Positions 25,101 to 36,959 of a stretch of DNA of 64,000 nucleotides are shown here, in pieces. Position 1 is the stretch's first letter, and every line of letters begins with the position of its first letter. The DNA is taken from the NCBI GenBank assembly GCA_037074615.1, contig CM073527.1, forward strand, positions 4,304,848 through 4,368,847, read 5' to 3'. Source of the DNA: Leucaena leucocephala (Eukaryota > Streptophyta > Magnoliopsida > Fabales > Fabaceae). The notes under the pieces were generated by a model. It had not been told where the DNA came from and ran no database searches. It worked only from the letters and a program-made list of their open reading frames with translations. The position numbers and the translations under genes were made by a program.

Positions 25101-26742
25101 GTTCCCAGTAGGGGACCTGTAGGCTGCATGATAATTATGAGTGGTCAGAAAAAAAGGAAATAGAGCAATATCCAACAAATGATATGAAATTCGAATCATA
25201 ACCATTGTAATTTTTCATTTTAAGTGACAATCCAAATCAATCTTGAAGAAAGGAGTATGATGATTTACACATAAATAAATAAATCAAAAATTATTCTTCC
25301 GCCCAACTTTAATTATGTCCACAGCAGGGAAGAAAAGTTATAGTTTATAAATACATATTACCACTTTCTTCTCCTAGTATGGAGGCCCTGATCTTCCTAC
25401 AAATAAACCTATTAATCGATTATAAAGACAAAAAGTATACTTAAGGGGCCATTGTTTAAGAATGGGATTGTAAAATATTTCAAATAGTATATATTTGTCA
25501 CAAGTCACAACAATCACCAGAGAAATTAAATCATAAAAACATAAATGATCGCATATAAAAATTCCTGCTTCTAAAATTCTTGTTCTGTAAATTCATATCA
25601 CATTAAAAGACATGATGCAAATCATAACATATTAGTATGGACCATATTTGAATTATTATATTAATATCAATTTAAACAAACAAGATACAATTGAAAATAA
25701 GGAAAAGTGTCTTCAGAATTAGCTTACCCTTGGCTGCCCAACTGTGATGGAAATATTCTCACCATCTCTAGGACTAGATGGCTGTTGAAGCTGCTCTCCA
25801 GTCATACTTGATAAAGAGAAGATTAGTCAATTAAAATGGTTAGTAATTAACTTTCAAGAACCAAATAAAAGTTCACAAAGTCAAATAAATAGTAAACACT
25901 AATCTTGGTATTTCCTTTCCCTTTAGAAACAAAAAAGACGGTAATAAGTGTACGATTAACAGAACAAAAGCCAGTGAGTGCAGTATTTGAGTGGAGAGCA
26001 CTAATAAAAGCAATTTGAAAAGGGAAAAGGAACAACTACTTGTTTGAGAAGAATATGAGTTGTATACACTATAAAGTAAAAAAGAGCTTGAATACCTTTT
26101 GAGCCCAAGAATGTTGACAAGAGAATCAAAACCAAACAATTCCAATTTGGATTCCCCCTGCATTCCATTAGCCTGTGCATGACGAGGAGAGTTCCCTTCC
26201 TTCGCATCAGAACCCACATTTGCACTCGAATTTACATTAATATTTCTAGAACAACATAACACCAGTCAAGCTTGGAATTCTAATCCTAGACAAATTCAAA
26301 GTAAGCAAGTGGCAATTTTAATTCCCGACAAAACGCAATCGCATTCGTATTAATTGTCCCACATTAACGACCTCAGTCGACAACCTTTTGCGGATGGCAA
26401 TTTCACATTATCAGGTGATTGAAAACAAGTGCTGGAGAAAACAAAGATGTAAACCCACGACCAGTTATTCATTCCAGCACCCAATGTCTCTAAAACCATA
26501 ATGCCCCCGTTCCCTTGCTACCAATAACATGCCCAAGGTGCTCAAGTTAAAGTCACAGAATCAAGAAAATAAACATACTTGAGAGAAGCAGGTTGATTGG
26601 GATACGAAGACGACGACGATCCAGGATCCATGGAAGACATCTCAAGTACGGCACGATCGTTGTCCAACACGGGCCGGTACTTGCGACCCCTCTGCCCATG
26701 AAACTCATCTTCTCCACTGCCATCAAGATCCCCATTATCCAT
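13158..26742 (-). CDS. CCC1: cation-chloride cotransporter, plant CCC1 type (SLC12 family), 13 exons, 983 aa
   Basis: Electroneutral cotransport of chloride with potassium and/or sodium; plant CCC1 proteins act in endomembranes (Golgi/TGN) and affect ion balance. Exons, 5' to 3' on the minus strand: 26742-26579, 26245-26096, 25806-25728, 25123-25032, 22929-22815, 21801-21701, 21579-21518, 20589-20362, 18441-18327, 17807-17613, 17457-17057, 15956-15795, 14245-13158. All junctions are GT-AG and the sum is 2952 nt, exactly 984 codons with stop. The protein has a soluble N-terminus (MDNGDLDGSGEDEFHG), the family phrase LELFGFDSLVNILGLK, and an amino-acid permease core from about residue 130 to 620 (GIIYYIRFSW, SLSAIATNGAMK, GGGPYYLIGRALGPEVG, FFPAVTGIMAGSNRS, LTGAPRLLAAIANDD). 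The SLC12 C-terminal domain follows (FCRPWGKLPENVPCHPKLAD, ending RDVVTLFT). Length is close to the Arabidopsis protein (about 975 aa). In the first membrane segment PCLQSILG has serine where I recall asparagine in Arabidopsis. I see no disabling lesion. Confidence 0.97.
21119..21466. mobile_element. small inverted-repeat (MITE-like) element in intron 7 of the cotransporter gene
   Basis: The left part (GGAAATAATACTTTTGGCCC, then a motif TTAAGTCCTTCTTG) is matched in reverse complement at the right end (GGGAAAATTATACTTTTAGT, then TTTAGTCCCTTA). The ends are diverged and I could not find a convincing target duplication. GGGAAA-type ends suggest a MULE-derived MITE. It lies wholly within the intron 20590-21517 and does not touch splice sites. 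Confidence 0.5.
22000..22320. repeat. second diverged inverted repeat, intron 5 of the cotransporter gene
   Basis: GGAACCCTTTAAACTTAAAA near 22003 and ATGCAGATAACCCCCATG near 22079 have loose reverse-complement partners around 22204-22260 (GGGGTTATCTGCAAACTTGA, then AAGTTTTAAAGGTTAAAG). This fits a decayed foldback element. The borders are uncertain. Confidence 0.4.
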
Positions 26743-28360
26743 TTTCGCTTACTGGGATCTAATTCAGAAGAAAACAGATCAAGATACAAATCTGAATCAG
26801 AAATCAAATCCCAGAAAACGAAGCAAGAGAGGGGGAAGAAAGGGCGAAATCCAAGATTGGTACCAAGATTATGTATAATATCTTCACAGAATCCGAAGAA
26901 AGAACTAAGACTTGCAGAGAAGAGTCTTTGAATTGAAAATGGGAAAGAGGAAGAAAACCCAAATTCCTCTGGTCTAAATCCTTTCCAAGCGAAAAATAAG
27001 GAAGGACTAGAAATACACGCGCGTTTGAAACGATGAGGAAAGGTCAGAAAATGAGAGAATTGGAATTTTGCATTGCATTTTGCTGCGCATTCTTTATCAT
27101 AACCTGTGCTCGTTTTAAACAGTCAAAAGCAACTCATCGTCTGCTTTTATGCTAAGAAACATGGCTAAGCTATAACTAATTTTGTTGGCCAAAAAAAGCT
27201 TATAAATTTTATCTCAAGATTGTATATTTTCCCAAGTGTTTCTTTTATTTTTTTTGTCCTAAACATCAGTCATAATTCGTGTCTTAAACTGTTCTCGGAA
27301 ATTTTATTAGGAGTATTATATAGTAATTTATAATTCTTATTATAGTAGCAATTATAATAATAAAAAATAAAATCTTTTGAAATATGATGGCTCAAAAATA
27401 GTTTTTTAACCCGTTCATTAATTAGACATGGATCTTTCAATTCACAAAATACTTAACAGACCAAAAAAATTACAAAATAGTTACTGGATGTCAAAAGATA
27501 TATAAGAACCTTTGAAATATGGAATTCAAAATTAAACCATGAAATGTCTTAATTCTTACTCTTTCTTCTCATCATTAATATAGAATATATTTAATTAATT
27601 TAATTAAATTTAAAAAATTAATTAAATTAATTAACATAACATATTTTTTATCTTATTTAATTATTATTAATAGAGTATTAATAGAGATAATTTAAAAAAA
27701 TAATAAATAAAAAAATAATTTTTATATTTAAAAATAAAATTATTTTTTTAATTAAGTGTTATATTAAAAATTAAAAGAATATTTATTATTCAGGATTTAA
27801 GTTTTTTTTTTTAAATGATCTAATTGCACTCCTGTACCATAAGAAAATTTCAACCAATGTCGTTTGCCAAAGCTCCTGTGCTAGTGTCGCTGGAGAATTT
27901 TTGGGTGAAGGTTGGTCAAGTTCCCCCTCCGTTTGAGAATGGTGCCATTAAAAGCTTTTTAATAATATAGTGCAAAATATTATATAAGACAACTCTTAAG
28001 TTTTAACAATTTTCAATTAACAAAAGACAATAAATTCTGTTCAATATAGCGTTACTTTTATTTTATCTAATTTTTTCAAACTGAAGTTAAAGTAAAAAAT
28101 ATACAATTTATGTTTAGATAAATTTTTATTTCAATTGATTTTTACTAAATGTGCTTATTTGAATAACATATTTAAAAGCAAGTTGAGATGTAAAATGACT
28201 AATGAATTTTAGCCAATAAATAAATAATGTAACGCAATACTTTAGAAAAATATTAAAATTAAAATAATAAAAATAATAAGAGTTAATGTATTATTGGAAA
28301 AATTTTAGAAATACTAAAATACTTTTATGCCTGATTTGAAATTTTACATGCATTTGTGAG
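26743..28360. other. 5' flank of the cotransporter gene and AT-rich spacer
   Basis: The first few hundred bases upstream of the ATG (rising coordinates) should hold the 5' untranslated region and promoter. No single start site or TATA box could be assigned with confidence. From about 27570 to 27790 the DNA is extremely AT-rich (TTAATTAA-type runs). No gene is seen. Confidence 0.5.
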
Positions 28361-28930
28361 TGTCACGTCCCAAAATTTGGACCGTGACCGGCACAGAATA
28401 TGAATAGTTTCACATTTTAAAAGTCTAAAACTTCAAATACAACGTTCAAAGCATCTATAACGTTTTAAAAAAATAAACAAAATCTTCTCTAAGGTCTATG
28501 TGGAGCAACTATCTTTTTACAAAAATAACACAAGTACTTTTATAAATGGTAATTACATCAAAAGTAATTTTTTTTTTTCAAAATTGACTCTTCAGATTGG
28601 CAGCGAGGCTCTTTACTGCTCAGCGGGAGGATTAGGGTCACCTGCACTATCTGAAGCCAAAAATCTACTCGTGAATAACGTCCCAAAAACATGATTTAAA
28701 GAATGCGGAAAATAATCAATGCATAATCATCTTAAAAATGTATTTCTTAACGCTTCTTAATCTAATACAAACCTTTTCATAAACATTTGTATTTCAGGGG
28801 AAATAACAATATGAAATATCTATTTCAAATAAATCATTCAGAACAATCCTTTGAAAACCATAATCTTTCTGCAGGACTTCATCAGAACGAAAACTGACGT
28901 GGACACACAGTCCACGAGGGTAACTAACCA

Positions 28931-29111
28931 TTCTGGTGGCTCGAAGCCACTAACTGTCGCGAGAATGAATCCCACGAAATAATTCTGGTGGCTATGCCAC
29001 AAACTGTCGCGAGAATAAATCCCACGAAATAATTCTGGTGGCTCAAGGCCACAAACTGTCGCGAGAATAAATCCCACGAAATAATTCTGGTGGCTATGCC
29101 ACAAACTGTCG
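28931..29111. repeat. tandem repeat, 50-52 bp unit, 3.5 copies
   Basis: Units start at 28931, 28983, 29033 and 29084. Each begins TTCTGGTGGC and contains AACTGTCGCGAGAAT and CCCACGAAATAA. Three have a small palindrome (GTGGC..GCCAC). The repeat lies inside the solo LTR and accounts for the repetitive protein translated from 28838-29296. Confidence 0.92.
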
Positions 29112-31569
29112 AGCTCGAGGAGCCAAGGTGCACCAAGGACTAACAGTGCTGCTGTTAGCAACCAGCGTTCTGTATTTCGTCCTAAAACATTTTCATCATA
29201 CATGGGGTTTACTTCACATGAGATAATCTCAATCGTTTCAAATACCATAATCATTGATAAAGCCACTTTGAATTTCAAAACCCCCAACATGAACATTCAA
29301 AATCAAGTTACTGTAAAAACGTATGCAATTCACATAGAAATATTTCATGAATAACATCAGTTCACTGTCAAATCTTTTTCTAAAGCCTCTTTATTCATTT
29401 TCATGCATAATCATAATCTTATCTTTTATAAATCGATCGAAAAATTATTTCTAATGATTTAAACCATACTTTCGTAAAACTTGCTTTTCGAAATCCATAT
29501 TTGAAATTCATCATTTGAAATAACAATGCATTTGAAAAATGTAAATTTTAGGGAACGTTATTCACTCACCTGCTGAGCTTTTAAAATAGAACTTACTCTT
29601 CCAAGACTTCTTAAGATAATTGCTCTTACAGCAACTCAACCACCTAGAAGAGCTTTCTTCCCAATTACCTTTCTCCTATTTTCCTTTCTGGGTTTCCTTG
29701 GCGGCTCGGGCAAATATCAAATCCTATATTTGTTATCCATATAAGATTTATTAGTACTTAAGGCCTCAATACATAACATTTGCATAATAATCGCTCTTTC
29801 ACACCCAAACTCTAACCCCGTGTTATTAGCTCTTTAATATTTTCATACACTAAATCAAGATAGCTCCTACCTTATGTGGACATTGTATCTCCATTTAAAC
29901 TTTATAATACAACCTCATATTTTAATCTATTTTTTTTTTCAAATTTAAGATAATGCACCCATCATTCAAATTCAATAGGTATCCATCCTTCCTTCATCCC
30001 AATAACAATATATATTATATAATCTTAGTACTTTAAAAAAAAAATAGACATCTCTATAAAGAAGTTTCAGACAGCTATTATATAACTTTGAAATCCCAAT
30101 TTTAATTGAACCCAAAGTACATACATCATAAAAGGGATTAAGAGATTAAGGTGTTAAAATCACTGATCATCACACATGTATGTTAATTGAACGTGTTTGC
30201 ATAATATTCTTTCTTGTTTTTTTCAAAGACACTATATAATTTCTTAAAGAAACCGAACATACCGATTTCAAAATCAAGCTTAGACTACATTTTCAAACAC
30301 TCTCTCCTTAACTCAATACAGCAGCAAATTCACACATGTATATATATTCTTTAAAAGCTTCATTAATCTTTTACTCTTTACCTTTTTAACCATTAACTAA
30401 ACACCACATAGGAACACAGTGCTAACATAACAGTGCAAACAACTTATTTATTTATAAAGTTTCTAAGTCTACCTTCCAGCAATATTTAAATCATAATTAA
30501 TCCCATAAAATTTGAATTCATCTTAGCCAAAATACTATAGAAACACGTACCTAGATAAGCATTCTTTCCTTTTTCTAGCATTTTACCGCACTATCCTATA
30601 TGCATTAACATACCAACGGAAATACAATACTACAACTACAATATTACTAAAACCACTTAAAACCAATCCCTCATCAGCACATCAATATATAATATCTAAA
30701 CCATCTTAATATAACCAACTCTTCTTCTTTTCTTTTCTTTTCTTTTTCACAAATGCCTTGAGTGCAAACACTGTCACACCGCATTATCAAACTTCACTCT
30801 CCCACTCTTACTAAACAACTCCCGAGCATATACATACATATATATGCCTTTACCCTTTGTTCCAACTCCAATCTTTGTTTTCCCTTAAATCAAACAACTC
30901 AAACAATAAAAGAAAATTTTCCAATTCTTCCTTCCCCACAGTCTCGACAGCAAGAACAGAAAAATGAATCAAATCATTCAACCAAAACCATAAAAATCAC
31001 TGGAGAGGGGGAAATCCTAATCATTCACATACCCACGGTGCATTTCACAAACACAGGGAAGATGGAAGATAGAAATTACCAGCCACACAATCGGACTTGC
31101 AACCATACACTGTCTACAGCTTGGATGACAGGAGACAAAAGACAACACGGTCACCATCCTCTCCCTCCTCCAGTGACATTACTACTGAACAGAGCAAAAG
31201 AAAAGAAAGAGCAAAGCTTCCCAAACCAGAGGCAGCCCAAAGTCTGAACAGAAAAGGAAAAGACGACAAACGCGAGACGGTAGTCATCTACGATAATAGC
31301 TCAGTCGACGGAAGTAAACGGAGTCACAATAGCAATCGAGATCCAAACCAAAAAGAGGAAAGATGGTGGACATCGACGGTGAAGTCACCAATCACAGATG
31401 ACAAAGGCGGATGGAGATCACGGCGGCGGCAAGTTCTCAGCCAAGACTCGCGAAGCTTCTCCCTCTCTTAGGATCGGGCTAACCAGAAAACAGAGAAGAG
31501 ATTTGATTTTAACCTAAGAAAGGGACTCTAGAAATTTCACACAGTGGCAGGAAAAAAAAATCCACTTCA

Positions 31570-31645
31570 GCATGTGCAGGGATTCGAACATGAGACATTG
31601 AGCTACTTCCACAGCTTTAAAACACCACTCAACCACTAACTGATC
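31570..31645 (-). other. tRNA-like segment with A- and B-box-like motifs in the solo LTR
   Basis: On the minus strand TAGTGGTTGAGTGG (31625-31638, A-box-like) is followed about 35 bp later by TGTTCGAATCCC (31579-31590, close to the B-box consensus GGTTCGANNCC). I see no complete cloverleaf. It lies near the inferred 5' end of the minus-oriented LTR. Confidence 0.45.
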
Positions 31646-31974
31646 TTCAAGCATAAATACAAAATTAATACATATATTACTAAATTGGATTATCTACCTG
31701 CTTATTTTCTTTATTAGCTTAGGGTCATTACAGTGAGAGAGATTAGTTTTATGCCTCATGAAATTTTAATGTAAATATCAAATTTAAAAAATTTAAATAG
31801 TTAAGAAGAGGTGGGAAATATATAAAGTTAAGGTGTGATTTTATCTAGGAAATTTTTACTTATGAACACTGAGTATCTAGAAAATTTTTAAGACTAATAT
31901 CTTCAACAAAACTTACAAATCATAACAATATCACTTGCAATTATTTGTGACTATTAAATCCTAATATTTGATTA

Positions 31975-32140
31975 AAGACTCGTTTAGATATGCTTTTAAA
32001 AAAGAGTTTATAAATAAAAAAGAGTTTGTGGACAACTTTTATATAAACTCTTTTAGAGAAGATTTATGACAAAAAATGATTTAGAATAAATGAGTGTTTA
32101 GATATTTATTATTAGAAGGACTTTTGTCCTGTTAAATTAC
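31975..32140. mobile_element. MITE-like family, copy 1 (partial)
   Basis: The phrase GAATAAATGAGTGTTTAGAT and its surroundings match, in reverse complement, the right part of 40540-41075 (GAATAAATGAGTGTTTGGAT). Only one end of the element is present. No coding capacity. Confidence 0.5.
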
Positions 32141-32222
32141 CAGATAAGATATGGCATGAAAAAATATCATCAGTGTGTAGTATGTCTTGTCCCATATGTG
32201 TCTTCTCCCTCCAAGATTGTGC

Positions 32223-33941
32223 TGTTGGAAATCGTGCCCTAAGGGCCAATCATTGTCTTATGAACATTGTTGATTTATGAATTTATTAATTGTGTTATCA
32301 TATTATTTGCATGTTTACTGTGATGACCATCCTTAGATAATTCATGATCTTATCCTAAATGTCACTGATCGGTCATCTATACGGGAGCAGAGATGAAATA
32401 AGACCAGTATGACTTTGAAGATGTATAGAGATATAAATCAAAGTCATAGGCACATGTAAGAGTACAAGGTGTTGGACTAACCCGTTATGAGAGAGCTGCA
32501 TGGGTTACGTCATAAGCTTCTCTCATATACAAACCATGTCACTATGCCCTTTGACCTGAGATCATCATGGATTCCTACATGACAAACGCTTAGCTTTGAC
32601 CTAGTCAAAAGTTACTTTTGACCGAGTGATCATAAAGATTATGTTCGAGCTTAGTGGTTTTTCATGCAGATGAATGTGAATGGTCAAGATGGAATTTGTC
32701 CCTCACATTCGTAGAGAGATATTACTAGGCCCCTCGATGAGTGAGTCTGAGAAATGTATGGCTATACTGTAATAGAAAGGTAGTTCCATTTCTATAATCA
32801 GACTACTCAGGGATCGAGAAAGTAACGATCAGGAATAGGAGGATGACATTATCCATGCCTCATCCATGACCAATATATCGCGTGACAGAAAGGACATGAT
32901 ATGGTTGTATAAAAGGTTACATTGTTTAACGATCCTCATATAATTTGGGTAGTCATTATGTCTTGCTAGAGACCGCTTACGACTTGTGGGCCAGTATAGC
33001 AAATGGCCCACTGCCAACTTCATATGGGCCTACAGGGTCGCACAAAAATAGCCTAAAACGAGTTATGATGTCCAGATTTATTGAATCTCAGACATGTCCA
33101 GATTCAATGAATGATTCAAGGTGGATATATATATTTATTTATATTTATATTCGTATATATATAAATCCGTATATATACATTATATATAAGAGATATATGA
33201 GATTTAATTTATAAGGATAAATTAAATCTCTATCACGTTTGAATTTAAAATTCAAATTGATAGGATATCTCATATAAGAGATATTTATAAAATTTAATTT
33301 ATAAGGATAAATTATATCTCTATCACGTTTGAATTTGAAATTCAAATTGATATGATATCTCAAATTTAATTTTTGAGAATAAATCAAATATAGTTCAGTA
33401 TTATCTTTATTTTAAGTTGAATAAATAGGTGAATTAAATCTGTGGGACAGATTTAATATAAATATTATTTATTTAATTAGTTTCTTATCAAATTATACAA
33501 TATATGATATTGTATTAATTTCAGAATTAATATAAGATTAACTCCAAAATCCAATTCAGTAGAGGAAAATGCATAGCATTTTATATATATGATTTTAGGA
33601 GCTACGTTTTGAGACAATATAGAAGACAGAAAGGCCGAAGGGAAATCTGAAAAAGGTTTGCAGATAAGAAACTGCCAAAATAGAGACGGAGAGGACGAAT
33701 TCTTGAGAAAGCCCTGGAGGGACAAGAGACGCTAGCACGCCATTTGTGGTTGGAACGCTGTTCATGTGGATACCAGTAAAGGAAGTCGGCCTGAGTCGTC
33801 GACTTCTTACGATCGGAAAGGGAGCACGAGCCACGGAGAGAAGCTATGAACGTCTTGACCAGAAGCTGTGGAAGTCGCTGAGGAACACTGAGGGTAATGC
33901 TTCTTACCACTTGACTTAAACACATACGGTAGATTCTAACA
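32223..33941 (+). mobile_element. probable solo LTR (Copia-like), 1.72 kb
   Basis: It starts TGTTGGAAATCGTGCCCTAA, a start resembling LTRs of plant Copia elements, and ends GATTCTAACA, so it is TG...CA bounded. I see no primer binding site or purine tract on either side and no matching flanking pentamer, so the borders or the solo status are uncertain. It has a TATA-like ATAAATAGG at about 33421. A purine-rich, GC-richer stretch follows toward the end (33600-33900), where several overlapping open frames are not supported as genes. Confidence 0.5.
33189..33366. repeat. tandem duplication of about 88 bp
   Basis: Two copies (about 33189-33276 and 33277-33366) share ATTTAATTTATAAGGATAAA, CTCTATCACGTTTGAATTT and ATTCAAATTGATA with a few differences. 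It lies within the probable LTR. Confidence 0.85.
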
Positions 33942-34289
33942 AGAAATGGAAAAAAATTTAAGTTAATTTCCGCTACGTGTCTTCCAATTCCTTACATGTG
34001 CAGCATCTTATCCTTCTCTTTTCATCTTGTCCCCTTCTCTCTCTCTCATATCTTCTTATCACCAAATATCTCTCTCATATACGTCTTCAGATATCTCTCC
34101 GACGACAACAAGGAGGACTTGCAAATGATGATGAACGGAGGAGGATGGAGATGATGAGTACCACTAACACGATGACGCTGAAGAAGACAGAGGAGTACCA
34201 TGAGCATCTTCTTCCTTCAATACGACGACACCCTGACGATAGAGGAGCCAAAGACAAAGAGTAAGAGGCAACATGCAGAGGGATGAGAG
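33942..34289. other. no gene supported
   Basis: Pyrimidine-rich then purine-rich sequence. Overlapping open frames on both strands (33977-34264, 34087-34365) show no domain. It may be the left, diverged part of the MITE-like copy that continues at 34290. Confidence 0.4.
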
Positions 34290-34515
34290 AGTGTGGAAAA
34301 AAATAAAGTAAAATGATAATTTGGTAGTCTATAAGCTCTTTTTTTATTTTAGAAGTTATTCCCATAAGCTTACCAAAAACTATAGTTTTAAACCATAATT
34401 TGATCTATAAATCTTTTTGGACAAATATATCTATTTGTTTTAATTTTTTTTCAAAATAAAATTTAGGCTAGAAGCCTTTTTAAAACTTTAGTTTAATTTA
34501 AAACCAAACACACAT
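34290..34515 (+). mobile_element. MITE-like family, copy 2 (partial)
   Basis: It shares with 35395-35930 the succession of a GATGAGAGAG purine tract, GTAAAATGATAATTTGGTAG, TCTATAAGCTCTTTT and a run ending AAACCAAACACACA. Non-coding. Confidence 0.55.
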
Positions 34516-35390
34516 TAAGTTGGTACATATTACATGCTTGGAAAGCCACCTCATCATACATGTCACTTCCCCTTTCTCTGCCTCGTGGCTCCCCTCCTCT
34601 CCTCCCTCTCCCCTAGCGTATTTGTCCCCAAAAGCTTTTCTCCATCCAGATTCCACCATGCAAATTTCAGATCAATCTTCCCTACCACATCTAATTCTTC
34701 ACAATCCTCTGAATAATCCGCTTCACAATTGGGAGAGAGGATAAAGAAAAGAGAGAGAGAGAGAAGGGAAGTGGCGTGGAGGATGAAGTGGCTTTACCTA
34801 GCATACTATGTGTACCAACTTAGTTAAAACATTAAGATTTAGCAATTAAAATTAATTGCAAGGTAACATTACTAAGATTTATAAACTTTCAAGGTAGCAT
34901 TGTTTTTAAAAAATCTTTCCTAGAACTAGCACTGTTGAACAAAAACTTTGAAACTAAAATTATACATTGAGCTAAATATGTAATATAAAGTTTATTACTA
35001 TTTTTTCAATTTTAAAAAAATTATTTTCTTTTTATTCTCCCACATCAAGTTTAAAATCATACCTATCTTTTGTTTTTTTACCCAATTCACTTAAAATGAA
35101 TTTTATTTTGTTCTTAGAACAATTTTATTATTTCTTTTATAAAATCAAGTGGGATTCATTACAATCTCTTTCTTTTATCATTTTTTGTCTCCGATAAGAA
35201 GTAGCTTTTAAAAAAAACAATAGCTTCTTTTTTTCAAAAGTTTCCCAAGCAGCTTCAACGCTGATATAATTTTGAGCTAAGAAGCACTCAATCATAACGC
35301 CAACCAAACAACACGTTTGACGCTTTAATGTACCTTTTTTTTATGGTTCAATGTGGCTTTTGACGCTTTCATCACTATCCTAAACACACA
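34516..35390. other. no gene seen
   Basis: AT-rich spacer with a short (GA)n tract near 34750-34770. The small open frames at 34520-34744 have no recognisable features. Confidence 0.45.
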
Positions 35391-35940
35391 CTTAGAGTGT
35401 GTTTAAATTAGTTTTTAGAAAATAGATTTTAGGAACAATAGATTTTGGGAACAATAGATTATGGAAACAATAGATTTTAAAAATAGAGATATTTGGATGA
35501 TTAGTAGTAAAATCACTTTTTATATTGCTAAATTATCAAAAAGGGTATGATTTGATTAAAGTATGAGAGATGAGAGATGGTAGAGAATAAATAGGAGAGA
35601 GGAGAGAGGGTAGAGAAGAAATATGAGAGAGGAGAGAGAAGAGAGATGAGAGATGAGAGAGGGTATAAGAAAAATAAGGGTAAAATAGTAATTGGATAGT
35701 CCATAAGCTCTTTTACAGTTTTAAAATATATTTTCAGTAGCTTATTCAAAACTATGGTTTCAAACTGAGGTTTTGTCCAAAATCAATTCTGGACAAAAAT
35801 GACTGTTTGTTTCAAATTTTTTCAAACCGAGGTTTTTGCCAAAATCAATTCTAGACAAAAAATTGATGTTTGTTTCAAATTTTCCTAAACTGAAATTTTG
35901 CTTAAAATTGATTTTCAAACCCCATCCCTATAAAGGCACT
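35391..35940 (+). mobile_element. MITE-like family, copy 3 (most complete)
   Basis: It begins near GTGTGTTTAAATTAG and contains three nearly identical AACAATAGATT(A/T)T(G/A)G units. A long GAGAGATGAGAGA purine tract (about 35560-35665) follows, then GGTAAAATAGTAATTGGATA and TCCATAAGCTCTTTTA. A duplicated block TCAAACYGAGGTTTT..CCAAAATCAATTCT.GACAAAAA lies at 35760-35870. hAT-like identity is only a guess from its size and the GTGTGTTT end. Confidence 0.6.
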
Positions 35941-36443
35941 TAGCTAATGCAAATTAGTGTGGGATTTTTTACCCATGTGCTACAATCAGTATAAAAATAT
36001 ACATGTTATAAATATTATATTATGTATGTATATTCATAATCTTTTAGTATTCTATCTCATATTGAATATCATTATAGCCTATAACTCTCAAATTGAATTG
36101 TCTCTATTATTCATTCTAAAATCCGTCAAATGATAAATCCTATAAAATTTAACAAATTTATTTGAACATGCTTTTACTATAAACAAATTACTCATAATAA
36201 ATATATTAAAAATTAGATAGGTTATTGAATGTTATTGATTTCAAGGTCAATAGTTTAACTATAGTTAAACCAAATTCAAACTAATTATAATTAAAATAAT
36301 TTAATTTAATTTAAATATATAAAAATGTTCAAATATATAACTTTATAAAGAATAATATTTAAATAAAAAAATAGTAATTCACCAATAAATGAAACATTCA
36401 TGTATAAATTACACATATTCCATTCAAATAGAGTTACTAAAAT

Positions 36444-36446
<3 letters not shown>

Positions 36447-36480
<34 letters not shown>
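36447..36480. repeat. (AT)17 microsatellite
   Basis: An uninterrupted AT dinucleotide run in an AT-rich spacer (35941-36960) where no gene is seen. Confidence 0.98.
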
Positions 36481-36482
<2 letters not shown>

Positions 36483-36959
36483 TTTTAGGAGTTTTTATTA
36501 TCTTAATACTCATAAAACTCAAAGCTTACCTATTGTATAATAACATGAATCAATTTTTTTTATTTATCTATTGTCTCTTAGATTAATTTTAATGATATAA
36601 GCCTAGGGTGTGTTTGTTACGTTGAAGTGAATAGTAAGCCATTTGATCTTTCTCCCCTAATTATTTTGTCTTCTTTAACTTTCTTATCTTTTTATATTTC
36701 TTTATTCCATTAGTTGATACTTAATCGATTAGTTGATAGATTAATGAGTATCATTTAAGCGATTGAATGTTCAATTAATGTCAATATATTACTTTTTTGT
36801 TAAAAAAATTAATGAGTGTTCATTAATCAATTGATGTTCGCTTAACTTAATCTAACTTGATTGATTAACTTTTTACTTTTGGCAAACAACTTGATTGATT
36901 AAATGATCTTTTATCAAAACATTTTGAGTTACTTTTGACATCATCAAAAGATCATTAAG

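Larger units (their letters stand above)
28361..31732 (-). mobile_element. solo long LTR (Ty3/gypsy-like), 3372 bp, with perfect target duplication
   Basis: The segment starts TGTCACGTCCCAAAATTT, ends GGGTCATTACA and is flanked by the identical pentamer GTGAG (28356-28360 and 31733-31737). Read on the minus strand it begins TGTAATGACCC and ends GGGACGTGACA, which resembles the long LTRs of plant Ty3/gypsy (Tekay/Del-like) elements; the clade is an inference. No internal gag-pol domains and no second LTR copy are present, so a solo LTR formed by LTR-LTR recombination is the simplest reading. The open frames at 30762-31471 and 28838-29296 are not supported as genes. Confidence 0.82.

Noticed and set aside
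28838..29296. 152-codon minus-strand open frame
   Set aside because: It is mostly a translation of the 50-52 bp tandem repeat in the solo LTR (NYFVGFILATV repeated) with no domain.
30762..31471. Two overlapping open frames of 161 and 124 codons on the plus strand
   Set aside because: They lie inside the solo LTR, have low-complexity composition and no recognisable domain; the frames overlap each other.
33477..33925. Three overlapping minus-strand open frames of 79-107 codons
   Set aside because: They fall in the transcribed part of a probable LTR, overlap in different frames and show no domain.
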